Of a stretch of DNA of 64,000 nt, positions 9,303 to 17,038 are shown in pieces. How positions within the stretch are numbered: the stretch's first letter is position 1; each line of letters starts with the position of its first letter. Under the pieces are notes generated by a model. That model was given only the letters and a program-made list of their open reading frames with translations. It was not told the DNA's origin and searched no databases. The position numbers and the translations under genes are program-made. The DNA is taken from the NCBI GenBank assembly GCA_046727735.1, contig JBKPDF010000007.1, positions 62,001-126,000 of the forward strand. The letters run 5' to 3'. The stretch is from AP-16 sp046727735. GTDB taxonomy: Bacteria; Pseudomonadota; Alphaproteobacteria; Rhizobiales; Xanthobacteraceae.

Positions 9303-9911
9303 TCAGCTCCGGGGCGTAATGGCGCGCAGCACGAAACGCACCGACTGGCGGACGGCGGCTTGGAGATCCTCGTGCTCTTCGAGGCAGTCGGCAATCAGGA
9401 GTGGATGCGTGAACGCGATCATGGAGCGCTTGATGAGCTGGGCGGTTTCGCGGGGATCGACAGGCTCGAATTCCCCGGCCGCCATGCCGTCGCGCAGGAT
9501 CACCTCGACCATGGTGCGCATCGTCTCGAGGTGCACCGCGATCGCCTGCCAGTTCTGCTCCATGGCGACCACCACGACCTCGTGAACCCGTTGTTCTTCC
9601 AGCAGATTCTCTTTGTTATACGTAGCGATTGCCACAAAGAGCTTCTCCAGCCGCTCGGCCGCGGGCGCCTTTTGGCGCACCACCGCCCAGGCTTTCGTCT
9701 CGAGCTCGGACAGGCAGCGCTGGCAAATCGCCTCGACGATTGCGTTCTTGGAAGGGAAGAAGCGGTAGACATTGGCGGGCGACATGCCGAGCTCGGCGGC
9801 GATGTCGGCGACGGCCGTCTTGGCATAGCCCAGCCGCCGGAACAGTGCGTCCGCGGTTTCCATGATCCGCGCACGGGTGTCATCGAGCTTGAGCTTGGCT
9901 TGGGAATTCAT
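9303..9911 (-). CDS. TetR/AcrR-family repressor, probable regulator of the adjacent efflux pump
   Basis: 202 residues from ATG 9911. The N-terminal helix-turn-helix spans about residues 15-60, with the family signature TAVADIAAELGMSP followed by ANVYRFFPSKNAIVEA; the C-terminal two thirds is helical and would bind an inducing ligand. The length is normal for the family. It is the first gene of a same-strand cluster with an RND adaptor and permease, the classic arrangement for local repression and autoregulation. Two near-identical palindromes support this, one of which overlaps the -10 box of its own promoter. The inducer cannot be deduced. Confidence 0.9.
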   Translation of the reverse strand: MNSQAKLKLDDTRARIMETADALFRRLGYAKTAVADIAAELGMSPANVYRFFPSKNAIVEAICQRCLSELETKAWAVVRQKAPAAERLEKLFVAIATYNKENLLEEQRVHEVVVVAMEQNWQAIAVHLETMRTMVEVILRDGMAAGEFEPVDPRETAQLIKRSMIAFTHPLLIADCLEEHEDLQAAVRQSVRFVLRAITPRS

Positions 9912-9940
9912 GGCAGCCAGCATCACGGGGTTAGTGAATT

Positions 9941-9964
9941 GTGACGATTTTTATAATTCGTCAC
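9941..9964 (-). promoter_or_regulatory. Candidate TetR operator overlapping the tetR promoter
   Basis: Perfect 7-bp inverted repeat GTGACGA-N10-TCGTCAC. The AT-rich spacer contains the -10 hexamer of the proposed tetR promoter, so occupancy would block RNA polymerase. The half-site and spacing are repeated at 9239-9262. Confidence 0.75.
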
Positions 9965-9978
9965 TCCCGCAATGTCAA
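9950..9978 (-). promoter_or_regulatory. Sigma-70-type promoter for tetR
   Basis: On the minus strand TTGACA (9978-9973), a 17-bp spacer, then TATAAA (9955-9950): near-consensus housekeeping promoter about 40 bp before the tetR ATG at 9911. The palindrome at 9941-9964 covers the -10 element, implying autorepression. Confidence 0.75.
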
Positions 9979-10003
9979 GCCCGACTAGGCTGCCCCACCC
10001 AAG

Positions 10004-10286
10004 TCACTCCACGATCCATGTGACGCCCGGTTCGGCCGAATCGATGGCCGCGAGAAGCTTCGAGACGAGCGGCCGCAGGTCCCGCAAGACGGTTGGTTTT
10101 AGCCCTGCGCCGAAACGACAGATTCCGGTCGACGGTCACGAACACGTCGAAGTCCTCGGAGGCGAGCGCGAGGCGCTCTCCATTATCGAGCGTGGCCCAT
10201 CCCATCTGACGTGCAGTCTTCACACGGTGTCCGACCAGGTCACGCGACAAGCGCCAATCCAGGCACTCGTCGAGAAGTACCTTCAT
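10004..10286 (-). pseudogene. Decayed DUF5615 PIN-like toxin gene
   Basis: The first 60 codons encode a good DUF5615/PIN-like toxin start (MKVLLDECLDWRLSRDL, then FDVFVTVDRNLSF), the partner typically found with DUF433 antitoxins. After NLSF the usual segment of about a dozen residues (QQNL...VVVL-like) is missing, and after RAKTNRLA the frame shifts by one base. The alternative frame then gives LRPLVSKLLAAIDSAEP and a stop at 10004, which is the normal family C-terminus. The apparent extra G is in the run near 10080. As read, the frame instead continues to 9975 with unrelated sequence. A small deletion plus a +1 shift makes a working toxin unlikely. Its ATG overlaps the antitoxin stop. Confidence 0.75.
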
Positions 10287-10495
10287 GGAATCGTTTCAAG
10301 CAATCGATCCTTGGCTTCTTCCAAGAATGCCACGATCTGCTCCCGCGTGACCGAGGGAAAGCCTTCGAGAAAAGCGTCGATTGATTCGCCCGCCTCCAAA
10401 TAGTCGAGCAGAGTCTGCACCGGGACCCTCGTCCCGTAGAACACGGGCGTGCCTCCCATAACATTGGGATTTCGGGAGACGAGCAAATGTTTCAT
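10283..10495 (-). CDS. DUF433 antitoxin-like protein
   Basis: 70 residues from ATG 10495; an upstream in-frame Met (10591) would add a non-homologous extension. The DUF433 core is complete: NPNVMGGTPVFYGTRVPV followed by LLDYLEAGESIDAFLEGFP and a C-terminal helix EQIVAFLEEA. DUF433 proteins are winged-helix-like antitoxins paired with DUF5615 PIN-like nucleases. Here the stop overlaps the toxin start by 4 nt, the usual coupled arrangement. The antitoxin appears intact while the toxin is broken. Confidence 0.85.
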   Translation of the reverse strand: MKHLLVSRNPNVMGGTPVFYGTRVPVQTLLDYLEAGESIDAFLEGFPSVTREQIVAFLEEAKDRLLETIP

Positions 10496-10591
10496 TGCAA
10501 CAGTGTACCCCGGATGCTGCCCGCACGTGCAACGATTCCACCGCAACGGCGTTTCCGTAGTGCCGAACAGCAAACAAGCCGGAGAATCCAC

Positions 10592-10822
10592 ATGGCGAGG
10601 AAATATTCGCGCAGCGCATCGAAGGACGTGGAAAGCGAGATGCGCCGCTACAAGCGCGGCACCGCGCGAAGCGGCAGGGGCGGGAAAGCCGGCGAGGTGA
10701 AGAGCCGCAAGCAGGCGATCGCGATCGGCCTGTCCAAAGCCCGGCGCAAAGGCAAACGCGTGCCGCGCAAGAGCTCGCGTTCGCGTTCGTCGAGCTCCCG
10801 CCGCCGCAGCTCCAAATCCTGA
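10592..10822 (+). CDS. Small basic DUF6496-type protein
   Basis: 76 residues, ATG 10592 preceded by a GGAG ribosome site at 10581. The sequence is very rich in Lys, Arg and Ser: a conserved-looking core KDVESEMRRYKRGTARSG and KSRKQAIAIGLSKAR, then a tail of alternating Ser/Arg. It matches my memory of the DUF6496 family (small proteins with a KSRKQAIAIALSEAR-like motif), whose function is not established. The charge suggests nucleic-acid binding, which is inference. The gene stands alone between the toxin-antitoxin remnant and a convergent hydrolase gene. Confidence 0.75.
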   Translation: MARKYSRSASKDVESEMRRYKRGTARSGRGGKAGEVKSRKQAIAIGLSKARRKGKRVPRKSSRSRSSSSRRRSSKS

Positions 10823-10847
10823 ACACCGGCGTACGAACGTCGGATGC

Positions 10848-11672
10848 TCACTGCGCGGCTTGCGCCGGAGCAGCCGCGCAGCTCTTCGCGAACTCCTGCA
10901 AACCGGCGAGCACCTCGTCGGGTCGCTCGCTCATCAGCATGTGGCCGGCGCCCGCGAGCGTCACGACGCGCGCGCGCGGCAAAGCGGCGGCGAGCTCGCG
11001 GCCGGCTTTTTCCGGCGTCATGAGATCGCGCGCGCCGAGCACGAGGGCCGCCGGCACCTCTACCCTGCGGGCCGATAGAAGCCCGTCGCGATAGGCATTG
11101 CACGCGGCGAGGTCCTTGAACAACACGCCGGGCCGCGCGCGTTCGAGCAGCCGCCGGCCGCTTTCGAACATCCAGGCGCCGGGCGCGAGCGAGCCGCCGA
11201 TGCCGGCCGCAAAGCCGTAGCCCCAGACCGAGACCATATCGATCGCCGCGGGGTCATTGGCCTCGGCGGCTTTGAGCAGATCGGGTGCGACCGGCATCGC
11301 GGCCGCGGCGGCGATCAGGCCCAGCGCGGCGACGCGCTGCGGATGCCGCGCGGCGGTTTCGAGCGCAACCAGCGATCCCATCGAATGGCCGACGATGCCA
11401 GCCTTGCGCGCGCCGGCTGCGGCGACCAGCGCGGCGGCGAAATCCGCCATGGCGGCGATCGTTGCGAGCGGCGCGCCTTCCGAACGGCCATGTCCGGGCA
11501 GGTCGGGCGCGAGCACGCCGAACCCGCGATGCGCGAACCAGCGCGCGAGCAGCGCCCAGACGGTGTGATCGAGGCCGGCGCCGTGCAGGAACAAGACGGT
11601 CGGCAAGCCGGGATCGAACACGCGCCCGCCGGTGCCGGCGAAAATTTTCGTGCCGTCGACCCGGAGCTGCAC
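10848..11672 (-). CDS. Alpha/beta hydrolase
   Basis: 274 residues from GTG 11672, 2 nt after the metZ/metY stop. The fold is clear: oxyanion motif LFLHGAGLDHTVW, DLPGHGRS, nucleophile elbow GHSMGSLVAL with catalytic Ser, acid residue in LGARDLMTP, and catalytic His in GAGHMLMSERP. The substrate is not evident. The tight coupling to a sulfhydrylase could reflect an ester or thioester substrate linked to methionine metabolism, but homoserine O-acetyltransferase motifs are not apparent, so this is simply an operon partner of unknown role. The frame is open far upstream through metZ/metY, which is a shadow frame. Confidence 0.85.
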   Translation of the reverse strand: MQLRVDGTKIFAGTGGRVFDPGLPTVLFLHGAGLDHTVWALLARWFAHRGFGVLAPDLPGHGRSEGAPLATIAAMADFAAALVAAAGARKAGIVGHSMGSLVALETAARHPQRVAALGLIAAAAAMPVAPDLLKAAEANDPAAIDMVSVWGYGFAAGIGGSLAPGAWMFESGRRLLERARPGVLFKDLAACNAYRDGLLSARRVEVPAALVLGARDLMTPEKAGRELAAALPRARVVTLAGAGHMLMSERPDEVLAGLQEFAKSCAAAPAQAAQ

Positions 11673-11674
11673 GG

Positions 11675-12970
11675 CTACGCCTTCTGAGAGACGCGTAAGG
11701 CCTGGGCGAGGTCGTCGACGATGTCGCCGGCGGCTTCGAGTCCGACCGAGATCCGCACCAGCTCCTCGCCCAATCCGGCGGCCTTGAGCTGCTCCGCATC
11801 CATCTGCTGGTGCGTCGTGCTCGCCGGATGGATCACCAGCGTCTTGGCGTCGCCGACATTGGCGAGATGGCTCGCCAAGCGCAGGCTCTCGATGAATTTC
11901 TTGCCCGCGGCACGGCCGCCTTTGATGCCGCAGCTGATGATCGCGCCGGCGCCCTTCGGCAGCAGGCGCTGCGCGAGCTTGAAATCCGGGTGCGATTCGA
12001 GCGAGGGATGGAGCACCCAGTCGATCGCCTTGTGCTTGACCAAGAACTCGATGACGGCCGCGGTGTTCTCGATGTGGCGCTGCATGCGCATCGGCAGCGT
12101 CTCGACGCCTTGCAGCAGATAGAAGGCATTGGCAGGCGAGAGACACGCGCCGAAATCGCGCAGGCCTTCTGCGCGCGCCCGCATGACGAAGGCCGAGGGG
12201 CCGAATTCCTCGGCGAACACGATGCCGTGGTAGCCCGCGTAGGGTTCGGTGATGGTCGGGAATTTGCCCGAGGCCTGATAGTCGAACCGGCCGCCGTCGA
12301 TCAGCGCGCCCCCGATCGCGACGCCGTGGCCGCCGATCCATTTGGTGATGGAGTGCATCACGAGATCGGCGCCGAGCTCGAGCGGCCTGCTGAGATACGG
12401 CGTCGCAAACGTATTGTCGATCAGCAGCGGCACACCGGCGTCGTGGGCGATTTCTGCGACCCGAGGAATGTCCAGAACTTCGAGCCCGGGATTTCCGATG
12501 GTTTCCGCGATCACGAGCCGCGTGTTGGGCCGCATCGCGGCGCGGAAGCCGACAAGATCGCGGGGCTGGACGAAGGTCGTCGTGACGCCGAAGCGCGGCA
12601 GCGTGTGGGTGAGGAGATTGATCGTGCCGCCGTAGAGCGAGGCGGAGGAGACGATGTGATCTCCGGCACCGAGCAGCGTCGCGATCCCGAGATGCATCGC
12701 GGCCATGCCGCTCGCGGTGCACACGGCACCGACGCCGCCTTCGAGCGCCGCGAGGCGCTCCTCCAAGACCGCGATCGTCGGATTGGAGATGCGGGTGTAG
12801 AAGTGGCCGGCGCGTTCGAGATTGAACAGCGCCGCGGCGTGGTCGGTATCCTGAAAGACGAACGAAGTCGTCTGGTAGATCGGCAAGGCGCGCGCGCCGG
12901 TCACGGGGTCGGGATGCTGGCCGGCGTGGAGCGCGAGCGTCTCGAATGCCGGCGGTTTTGGTGCAGGCAT
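11675..12970 (-). CDS. metZ: O-acetylhomoserine (thiol)-lyase / aminocarboxypropyltransferase
   Basis: 431 residues from ATG 12970 (MPAPKPPAFETLALHAGQ). PLP enzyme of the Cys/Met metabolism family that makes homocysteine (or methionine) from O-acyl-homoserine and sulfide (or methanethiol). Motifs: SASLYGGTINLL, LLIDNTFATPYLSRP, and the PLP lysine in HSITKWIGGHG; the C-terminal IHPASTTHQQ is typical. The length of about 430 fits the MetY-type branch (MetZ-type is nearer 400), so metY is an equally good name. The 184-bp upstream gap was examined for a SAM-II riboswitch and none could be supported. The alpha/beta hydrolase follows after 2 nt. Confidence 0.88.
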   Translation of the reverse strand: MPAPKPPAFETLALHAGQHPDPVTGARALPIYQTTSFVFQDTDHAAALFNLERAGHFYTRISNPTIAVLEERLAALEGGVGAVCTASGMAAMHLGIATLLGAGDHIVSSASLYGGTINLLTHTLPRFGVTTTFVQPRDLVGFRAAMRPNTRLVIAETIGNPGLEVLDIPRVAEIAHDAGVPLLIDNTFATPYLSRPLELGADLVMHSITKWIGGHGVAIGGALIDGGRFDYQASGKFPTITEPYAGYHGIVFAEEFGPSAFVMRARAEGLRDFGACLSPANAFYLLQGVETLPMRMQRHIENTAAVIEFLVKHKAIDWVLHPSLESHPDFKLAQRLLPKGAGAIISCGIKGGRAAGKKFIESLRLASHLANVGDAKTLVIHPASTTHQQMDAEQLKAAGLGEELVRISVGLEAAGDIVDDLAQALRVSQKA

Positions 12971-13154
12971 GCTGGCTCCTCGCGGAGACGTTTCTGTTCG
13001 GCCGCTGTCGCCCCGGCCAAGCGAGCGCGGCGAGCGCCGAGCCGGGGCCCAACACGAGCTTAGCGGTTTATCGAGATCGGTGGCCATGGATTCCGGCTCT
13101 CGCGCTTCGCGCTCGGCCGGAACGACGAGGCAAGCCGGCGGGAATGCAAGAGCC

Positions 13155-13475
13155 TCACACCGCAGCGGTGATCCACTGCTCGAGCTTCTGCTTGGGTTGC
13201 GCGCCGATCTGACGCGAAGCGAGCTGACCGTTCTTGAAGATCATCAGGGTGGGAATCGACATGATGCCGTATTTGGTCGCGGTCGCCGGGTTCTCGTCCA
13301 CGTTGAGCTTCACGACTTTGACCTTGCCGACCATGGTGCCGGCGATCTCTTCGAGCGCCGGGGCGATCATCCGGCACGGTCCGCACCACTCGGCCCAGAA
13401 ATCCACCACGACGGGCTCACTCGCCTTGAGCACTTCGGCATCGAAGGTTGAGTCGGACACTTTGCCCACGCCCAT
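13155..13475 (-). CDS. trxA: Thioredoxin
   Basis: 106 residues, the standard size. Cytoplasmic disulfide reductant for ribonucleotide reductase, PAPS reductase and others. The active site is WCGPC with Cys31 and Cys34; the cis-Pro motif SIPTLMIF and the C-terminal helix are present. It lies 140 bp downstream of addA on the same strand in the order addB-addA-trxA, which I remember as conserved in Rhizobiales. A separate promoter in the gap is possible. Confidence 0.97.
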   Translation of the reverse strand: MGVGKVSDSTFDAEVLKASEPVVVDFWAEWCGPCRMIAPALEEIAGTMVGKVKVVKLNVDENPATATKYGIMSIPTLMIFKNGQLASRQIGAQPKQKLEQWITAAV

Positions 13476-13615
13476 GGGAAACCTCGTATTCGGAAGGGCG
13501 CGTCCGGCGCCCGCGGAATCGTGCCCGGAACGTAGAAACGAGGGCGGAGAGCGTCAAGTCGCGCCGCCCTGCAGGGCTGGTATGAAAAGCCTCAGCTGGC
13601 GGGCAGGTGCAGCGG

Positions 13616-16600
13616 CTAAGCATCCAGTTCCGTCGCGAGCGCCGCCTCGAGCGCAGGGGGCGGCACCTCGACAAGATGCAGCCGATCGATCCACAGCAGG
13701 GCGGCCCGAATGGTTCGGCCGGGATAAACCTGTTCCAGCACGGCGCGATAGAGCGCGAGCTGCCTGACGTAGCGAGGCGGCACATCCTCGCACGGCGCCG
13801 GCCGATCCGTCTTGTAGTCGGCGATGAGCACGCTCGTGTCGGTCACGGCCAAGCGATCGACTTGGCCGGAAACCACGACGGGCGGCCGCGCAACGCGTGC
13901 AATGCGGCCCCGGATCGGCACTTCGGCCCGCGTTCCGGGCGCGAACAGCGCCGCAAGACGCGGGTCGTCCAGGACCATCGAGAGCTCCGCGATCAGGCGC
14001 TCGCGGTCCGGCTCCTCCCATTCGGGAGCGGCTCGCGCGAGATAAAGGCGCGCCGCCGCAACGCGCCGTTGCGTCGGCAGCTCCGGGAGCGACTGCAATA
14101 ACCGGTGCGCCAGCCGGCCGCGCAGCAGCGCCCGACGGTCCAAATCGGTTTCGACCTGCAGGATCGGTGCGATCCCGTTGCGTGCGCGAGAAGGCAGGAG
14201 CCTCTGCGGCGGGTCGGGCGCAGGCTCGACGTTTCGCAACAGCCACGCCGGAATCTCGATCGCTTCCGCCCCCGGGCGCCTGGAGGGCTGTGCCGCGGCA
14301 ACGATCTCGGCGACCTTTCGCCAGCGCAGGACGCAACCTTCACCGTCCAGCGCCGGCTCCTCGCGCGCACTGTCGCTGAGCGCGTCGCGGACGAGATCGT
14401 ACCAGCAGCCGGTCGGCTTTCCATTCGCGCCATGGGCGCCGCACACGATTAAATGTTCGCCCGCGCGGGTCATCGCGACATAGAGCAGCCGCCGGTATTC
14501 GTCCTCGGCCTGCGTGCGGGCATGCTGGCGCGCGGCCACCATCGGCGGCACGTCCTGATCCTTGGCGCCGGCCCAGACCAGACAATCGGGCGCGCCCGCG
14601 GGCGCGCCGAGTCGAGCGAGCGCAAGAATCCGCGGATCGCGAGGTCCGGTCGGCCGCGTGGTGGTATCGGCAAGGATCACGACCGGGGCTTCGAGGCCCT
14701 TCGCGCCGTGCACGGTCATGACCCGAACCTCGTCCCGGACGATGTCCATCTCGCGCTTCACTTCGGTCGCGGCGGCGCGCATGAAGGCGACAAATCCTTG
14801 CAAGGAAGGCGCCTCGGTCTGCTCGTAGTTCAGCGCGAGGTTCAACAATTCGTCGAGCGCATCGGCGGCCTCCGTCCCGAGACGGGCGAGGAACCGGCGA
14901 CGTCCGCCGTCGGCGAGCAGGCGCAGGTAAAAGCCGAACGGCGGCTCGCGCTTTGCGAGCTCGGTGTAGCGTTCGAGCGCAGCGGCGGCCGCGATGCACG
15001 GCGGATCTCGGGAATCCCGCAGCGCCGCCCGCAAGCTGCCCCGCCGATTCCACGCCAGCGCGAACAACGTCTGCTCGTCGAGCCCGAACAGGGGACTCTT
15101 GAGCACCGTTGCGAGCGCAAGATCGTCCCCTTCGTGCAGCAAGACGTCGGCGAGGACCAGAAGATCCATCACGGCGATGTGCTCGGTGAGCACCAGCCGA
15201 TCGGCGCCCGCCACCGGCAGCTCGGCATTTTTCAGTGCGCGAATGATGGCTTCGAACAACGGGCCGCGCTGACGCACGAGCACGAGAACGTCGCCGGGAC
15301 TGCGGCCACGCCCGAGCAGCACGCGGATCGTGGCGGCGATGCGCTGCGCGAGTTTCACCTGCGGACTGGACTGTGCGGGTTCGTCGAACGGCGCGTCCCA
15401 GGCCTCGATCTCGGCTGCGGGGACCGCCTCGATCGGCGGCCAAATCTCGACGATGCCGGGGGTTTTTCCGGGCAAGGCGATGTGCGGCGGAATGCCGTCC
15501 GTATCGCTCGTGACGCTGCGGAAAATTGCAGGTCGCGCAAACACGGTATCGACCGCGCCAAGTACGTTGTCGCCCGAGCGGAACGAGAACTGTAATTTGC
15601 AATGGCGGAACGCGAGCTCGGCATCGCGGTGCCGAGCCGCGAAATGCCGTGCCATGTCGGCAAATTTTTCCGGCGCGGCGCCTTGGAACGAGAAGATCGA
15701 CTGCTTTTCGTCACCGACCGCAAAAATGCTGCGGCTTCCCGGGGCGTGCACCCCCTCTCCGGCCGTGAACTCCGCGGCAAGTCTGCGAATGATCTCCCAT
15801 TGGCGCGGGCTCGTATCCTGCGCCTCGTCGATCAGAACGTGATCGATCCCGAGGTCGAGCTTGTAATGCACCCAGGCCGCCTCGACGTTTTCGAGCAGGG
15901 CCAGAGTTTTTTCGATCAGATCGTCGAAATCGAGGAGGCCGCGGTTCTCCTTTTCACGCGCATAGCGCCGGATCACCGCTTCGGCGATCGTCAGCGCCGC
16001 CGCCGTGCGGTCGCGGGCGAGCACGGCGCGGCGCCGCCGCACCAAATGGGCGAGGCGTATCTGCTCCGCATCGAGACGCGCGGCGAGCTGAGGATGATCC
16101 GCTGCGAACGACCGCGTGACGATGCGGTTGCGCGGCTCGCCTTTCTGCGTGAGGAACACCGAGAGATACACCTCGGCCCGCGCCGCGCCCGGCATGCTCG
16201 CCGCTGCACGCAACCGCGCGGCCTGCTCGCATTCGCTGGCCGATCCCGTCGCCAACAGCGCGGCGATGTCGTTCCAGTCGGCAACGGGCAGATTCGAACT
16301 CTGCATCATAGCGAGCTCGATCGCGGCCAGCGCCGCTTCGGGCTCTATGCCGAGCATTTCGGAAAGCTCGGCAATCGCCGCTTCGATGCTGCCGGCGCGC
16401 CCGACCCAAGCGACTACCGCATCGCGTTTTTCGATCAGGTCCGTGACCACGGCGTCGAATCCCTTGTCGGCCGCGGCGGTGATTGCGTCGCCGAGCGCGC
16501 GCCCGAGGCGGGTGTGCGGCGCACCGGCGGCTTCGAGCAGCACTTGCAGGCGCAGACGCCCGAGGAGATCGCGCTGCGCAAATTCCTCGAGGACCGAGAA

Positions 16601-17038
16601 CCGGGCCGCGACATCGGCCTCGAACGGAAACTGCTGGAGAAGGCGGGCGCAGAACGCATGGATCGTCTGCACCTTGAGCCCTCCGGGGGTGTCCAGCGCC
16701 TCCGCGAACAAGCGGCGGCCCCTGGTGCGGATCGAGGGGACGGGCCGCCCGCCCTCCAGCGCGGCAATCGATCGATCGAGCTCTTCGTCGTCGAGCGCGA
16801 CCCATTTGGCGAGCGTCGCGAAGACTTGGTTGGCCATGTTCGCGGCGGCCGCTTTGGTGAAGGTGAGGCAGAGGATCTTGGCGGGCGCGACGCTGCGGAG
16901 CAGCAGTCGGATCGCCCGTTGGGCCAACACATGGGTCTTGCCGCAGCCGGCATTGGCGGCGACCCAGGCCGATACGGCGGGATCGGACGCCGCCCGCTGC
17001 ATCCGCAGCACGTCTTGGGGGATTTGCTCGACGCTCAT
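13616..17038 (-). CDS. addA: Double-strand break repair helicase-nuclease AddA
   Basis: 1140 residues from ATG 17038, overlapping the addB stop by 4 nt. AddAB resects DNA ends and loads RecA for recombinational repair. It shows a UvrD/SF1A helicase: Walker A ANAGCGKTHVLAQRA at residues 28-42, motif Ia LTFTKAAAANMANQVF, motif II VLIDEAQDTS, QSIF motif III region, later TVHGAKGLEAPVV and YVAMTRAGEHLIV. The C-terminal RecB-type nuclease has VLIADYKTDRP. The long open frame continuing upstream of 17038 is a shadow of addB. Confidence 0.95.
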   Translation of the reverse strand: MSVEQIPQDVLRMQRAASDPAVSAWVAANAGCGKTHVLAQRAIRLLLRSVAPAKILCLTFTKAAAANMANQVFATLAKWVALDDEELDRSIAALEGGRPVPSIRTRGRRLFAEALDTPGGLKVQTIHAFCARLLQQFPFEADVAARFSVLEEFAQRDLLGRLRLQVLLEAAGAPHTRLGRALGDAITAAADKGFDAVVTDLIEKRDAVVAWVGRAGSIEAAIAELSEMLGIEPEAALAAIELAMMQSSNLPVADWNDIAALLATGSASECEQAARLRAAASMPGAARAEVYLSVFLTQKGEPRNRIVTRSFAADHPQLAARLDAEQIRLAHLVRRRRAVLARDRTAAALTIAEAVIRRYAREKENRGLLDFDDLIEKTLALLENVEAAWVHYKLDLGIDHVLIDEAQDTSPRQWEIIRRLAAEFTAGEGVHAPGSRSIFAVGDEKQSIFSFQGAAPEKFADMARHFAARHRDAELAFRHCKLQFSFRSGDNVLGAVDTVFARPAIFRSVTSDTDGIPPHIALPGKTPGIVEIWPPIEAVPAAEIEAWDAPFDEPAQSSPQVKLAQRIAATIRVLLGRGRSPGDVLVLVRQRGPLFEAIIRALKNAELPVAGADRLVLTEHIAVMDLLVLADVLLHEGDDLALATVLKSPLFGLDEQTLFALAWNRRGSLRAALRDSRDPPCIAAAAALERYTELAKREPPFGFYLRLLADGGRRRFLARLGTEAADALDELLNLALNYEQTEAPSLQGFVAFMRAAATEVKREMDIVRDEVRVMTVHGAKGLEAPVVILADTTTRPTGPRDPRILALARLGAPAGAPDCLVWAGAKDQDVPPMVAARQHARTQAEDEYRRLLYVAMTRAGEHLIVCGAHGANGKPTGCWYDLVRDALSDSAREEPALDGEGCVLRWRKVAEIVAAAQPSRRPGAEAIEIPAWLLRNVEPAPDPPQRLLPSRARNGIAPILQVETDLDRRALLRGRLAHRLLQSLPELPTQRRVAAARLYLARAAPEWEEPDRERLIAELSMVLDDPRLAALFAPGTRAEVPIRGRIARVARPPVVVSGQVDRLAVTDTSVLIADYKTDRPAPCEDVPPRYVRQLALYRAVLEQVYPGRTIRAALLWIDRLHLVEVPPPALEAALATELDA

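Noticed and set aside
10848..13055. Apparent single minus-strand gene covering the hydrolase and the sulfhydrylase region
   Set aside because: Only the last 274 residues look like a protein (hydrolase from GTG 11672); the upstream part is the wrong frame of metZ/metY.
12971..13154. SAM-II riboswitch upstream of metZ/metY
   Set aside because: A GATAAA..GCTAAG string is present near 13060-13075 on the minus strand, but the preceding SAM-II stem and GATTT segment could not be matched.
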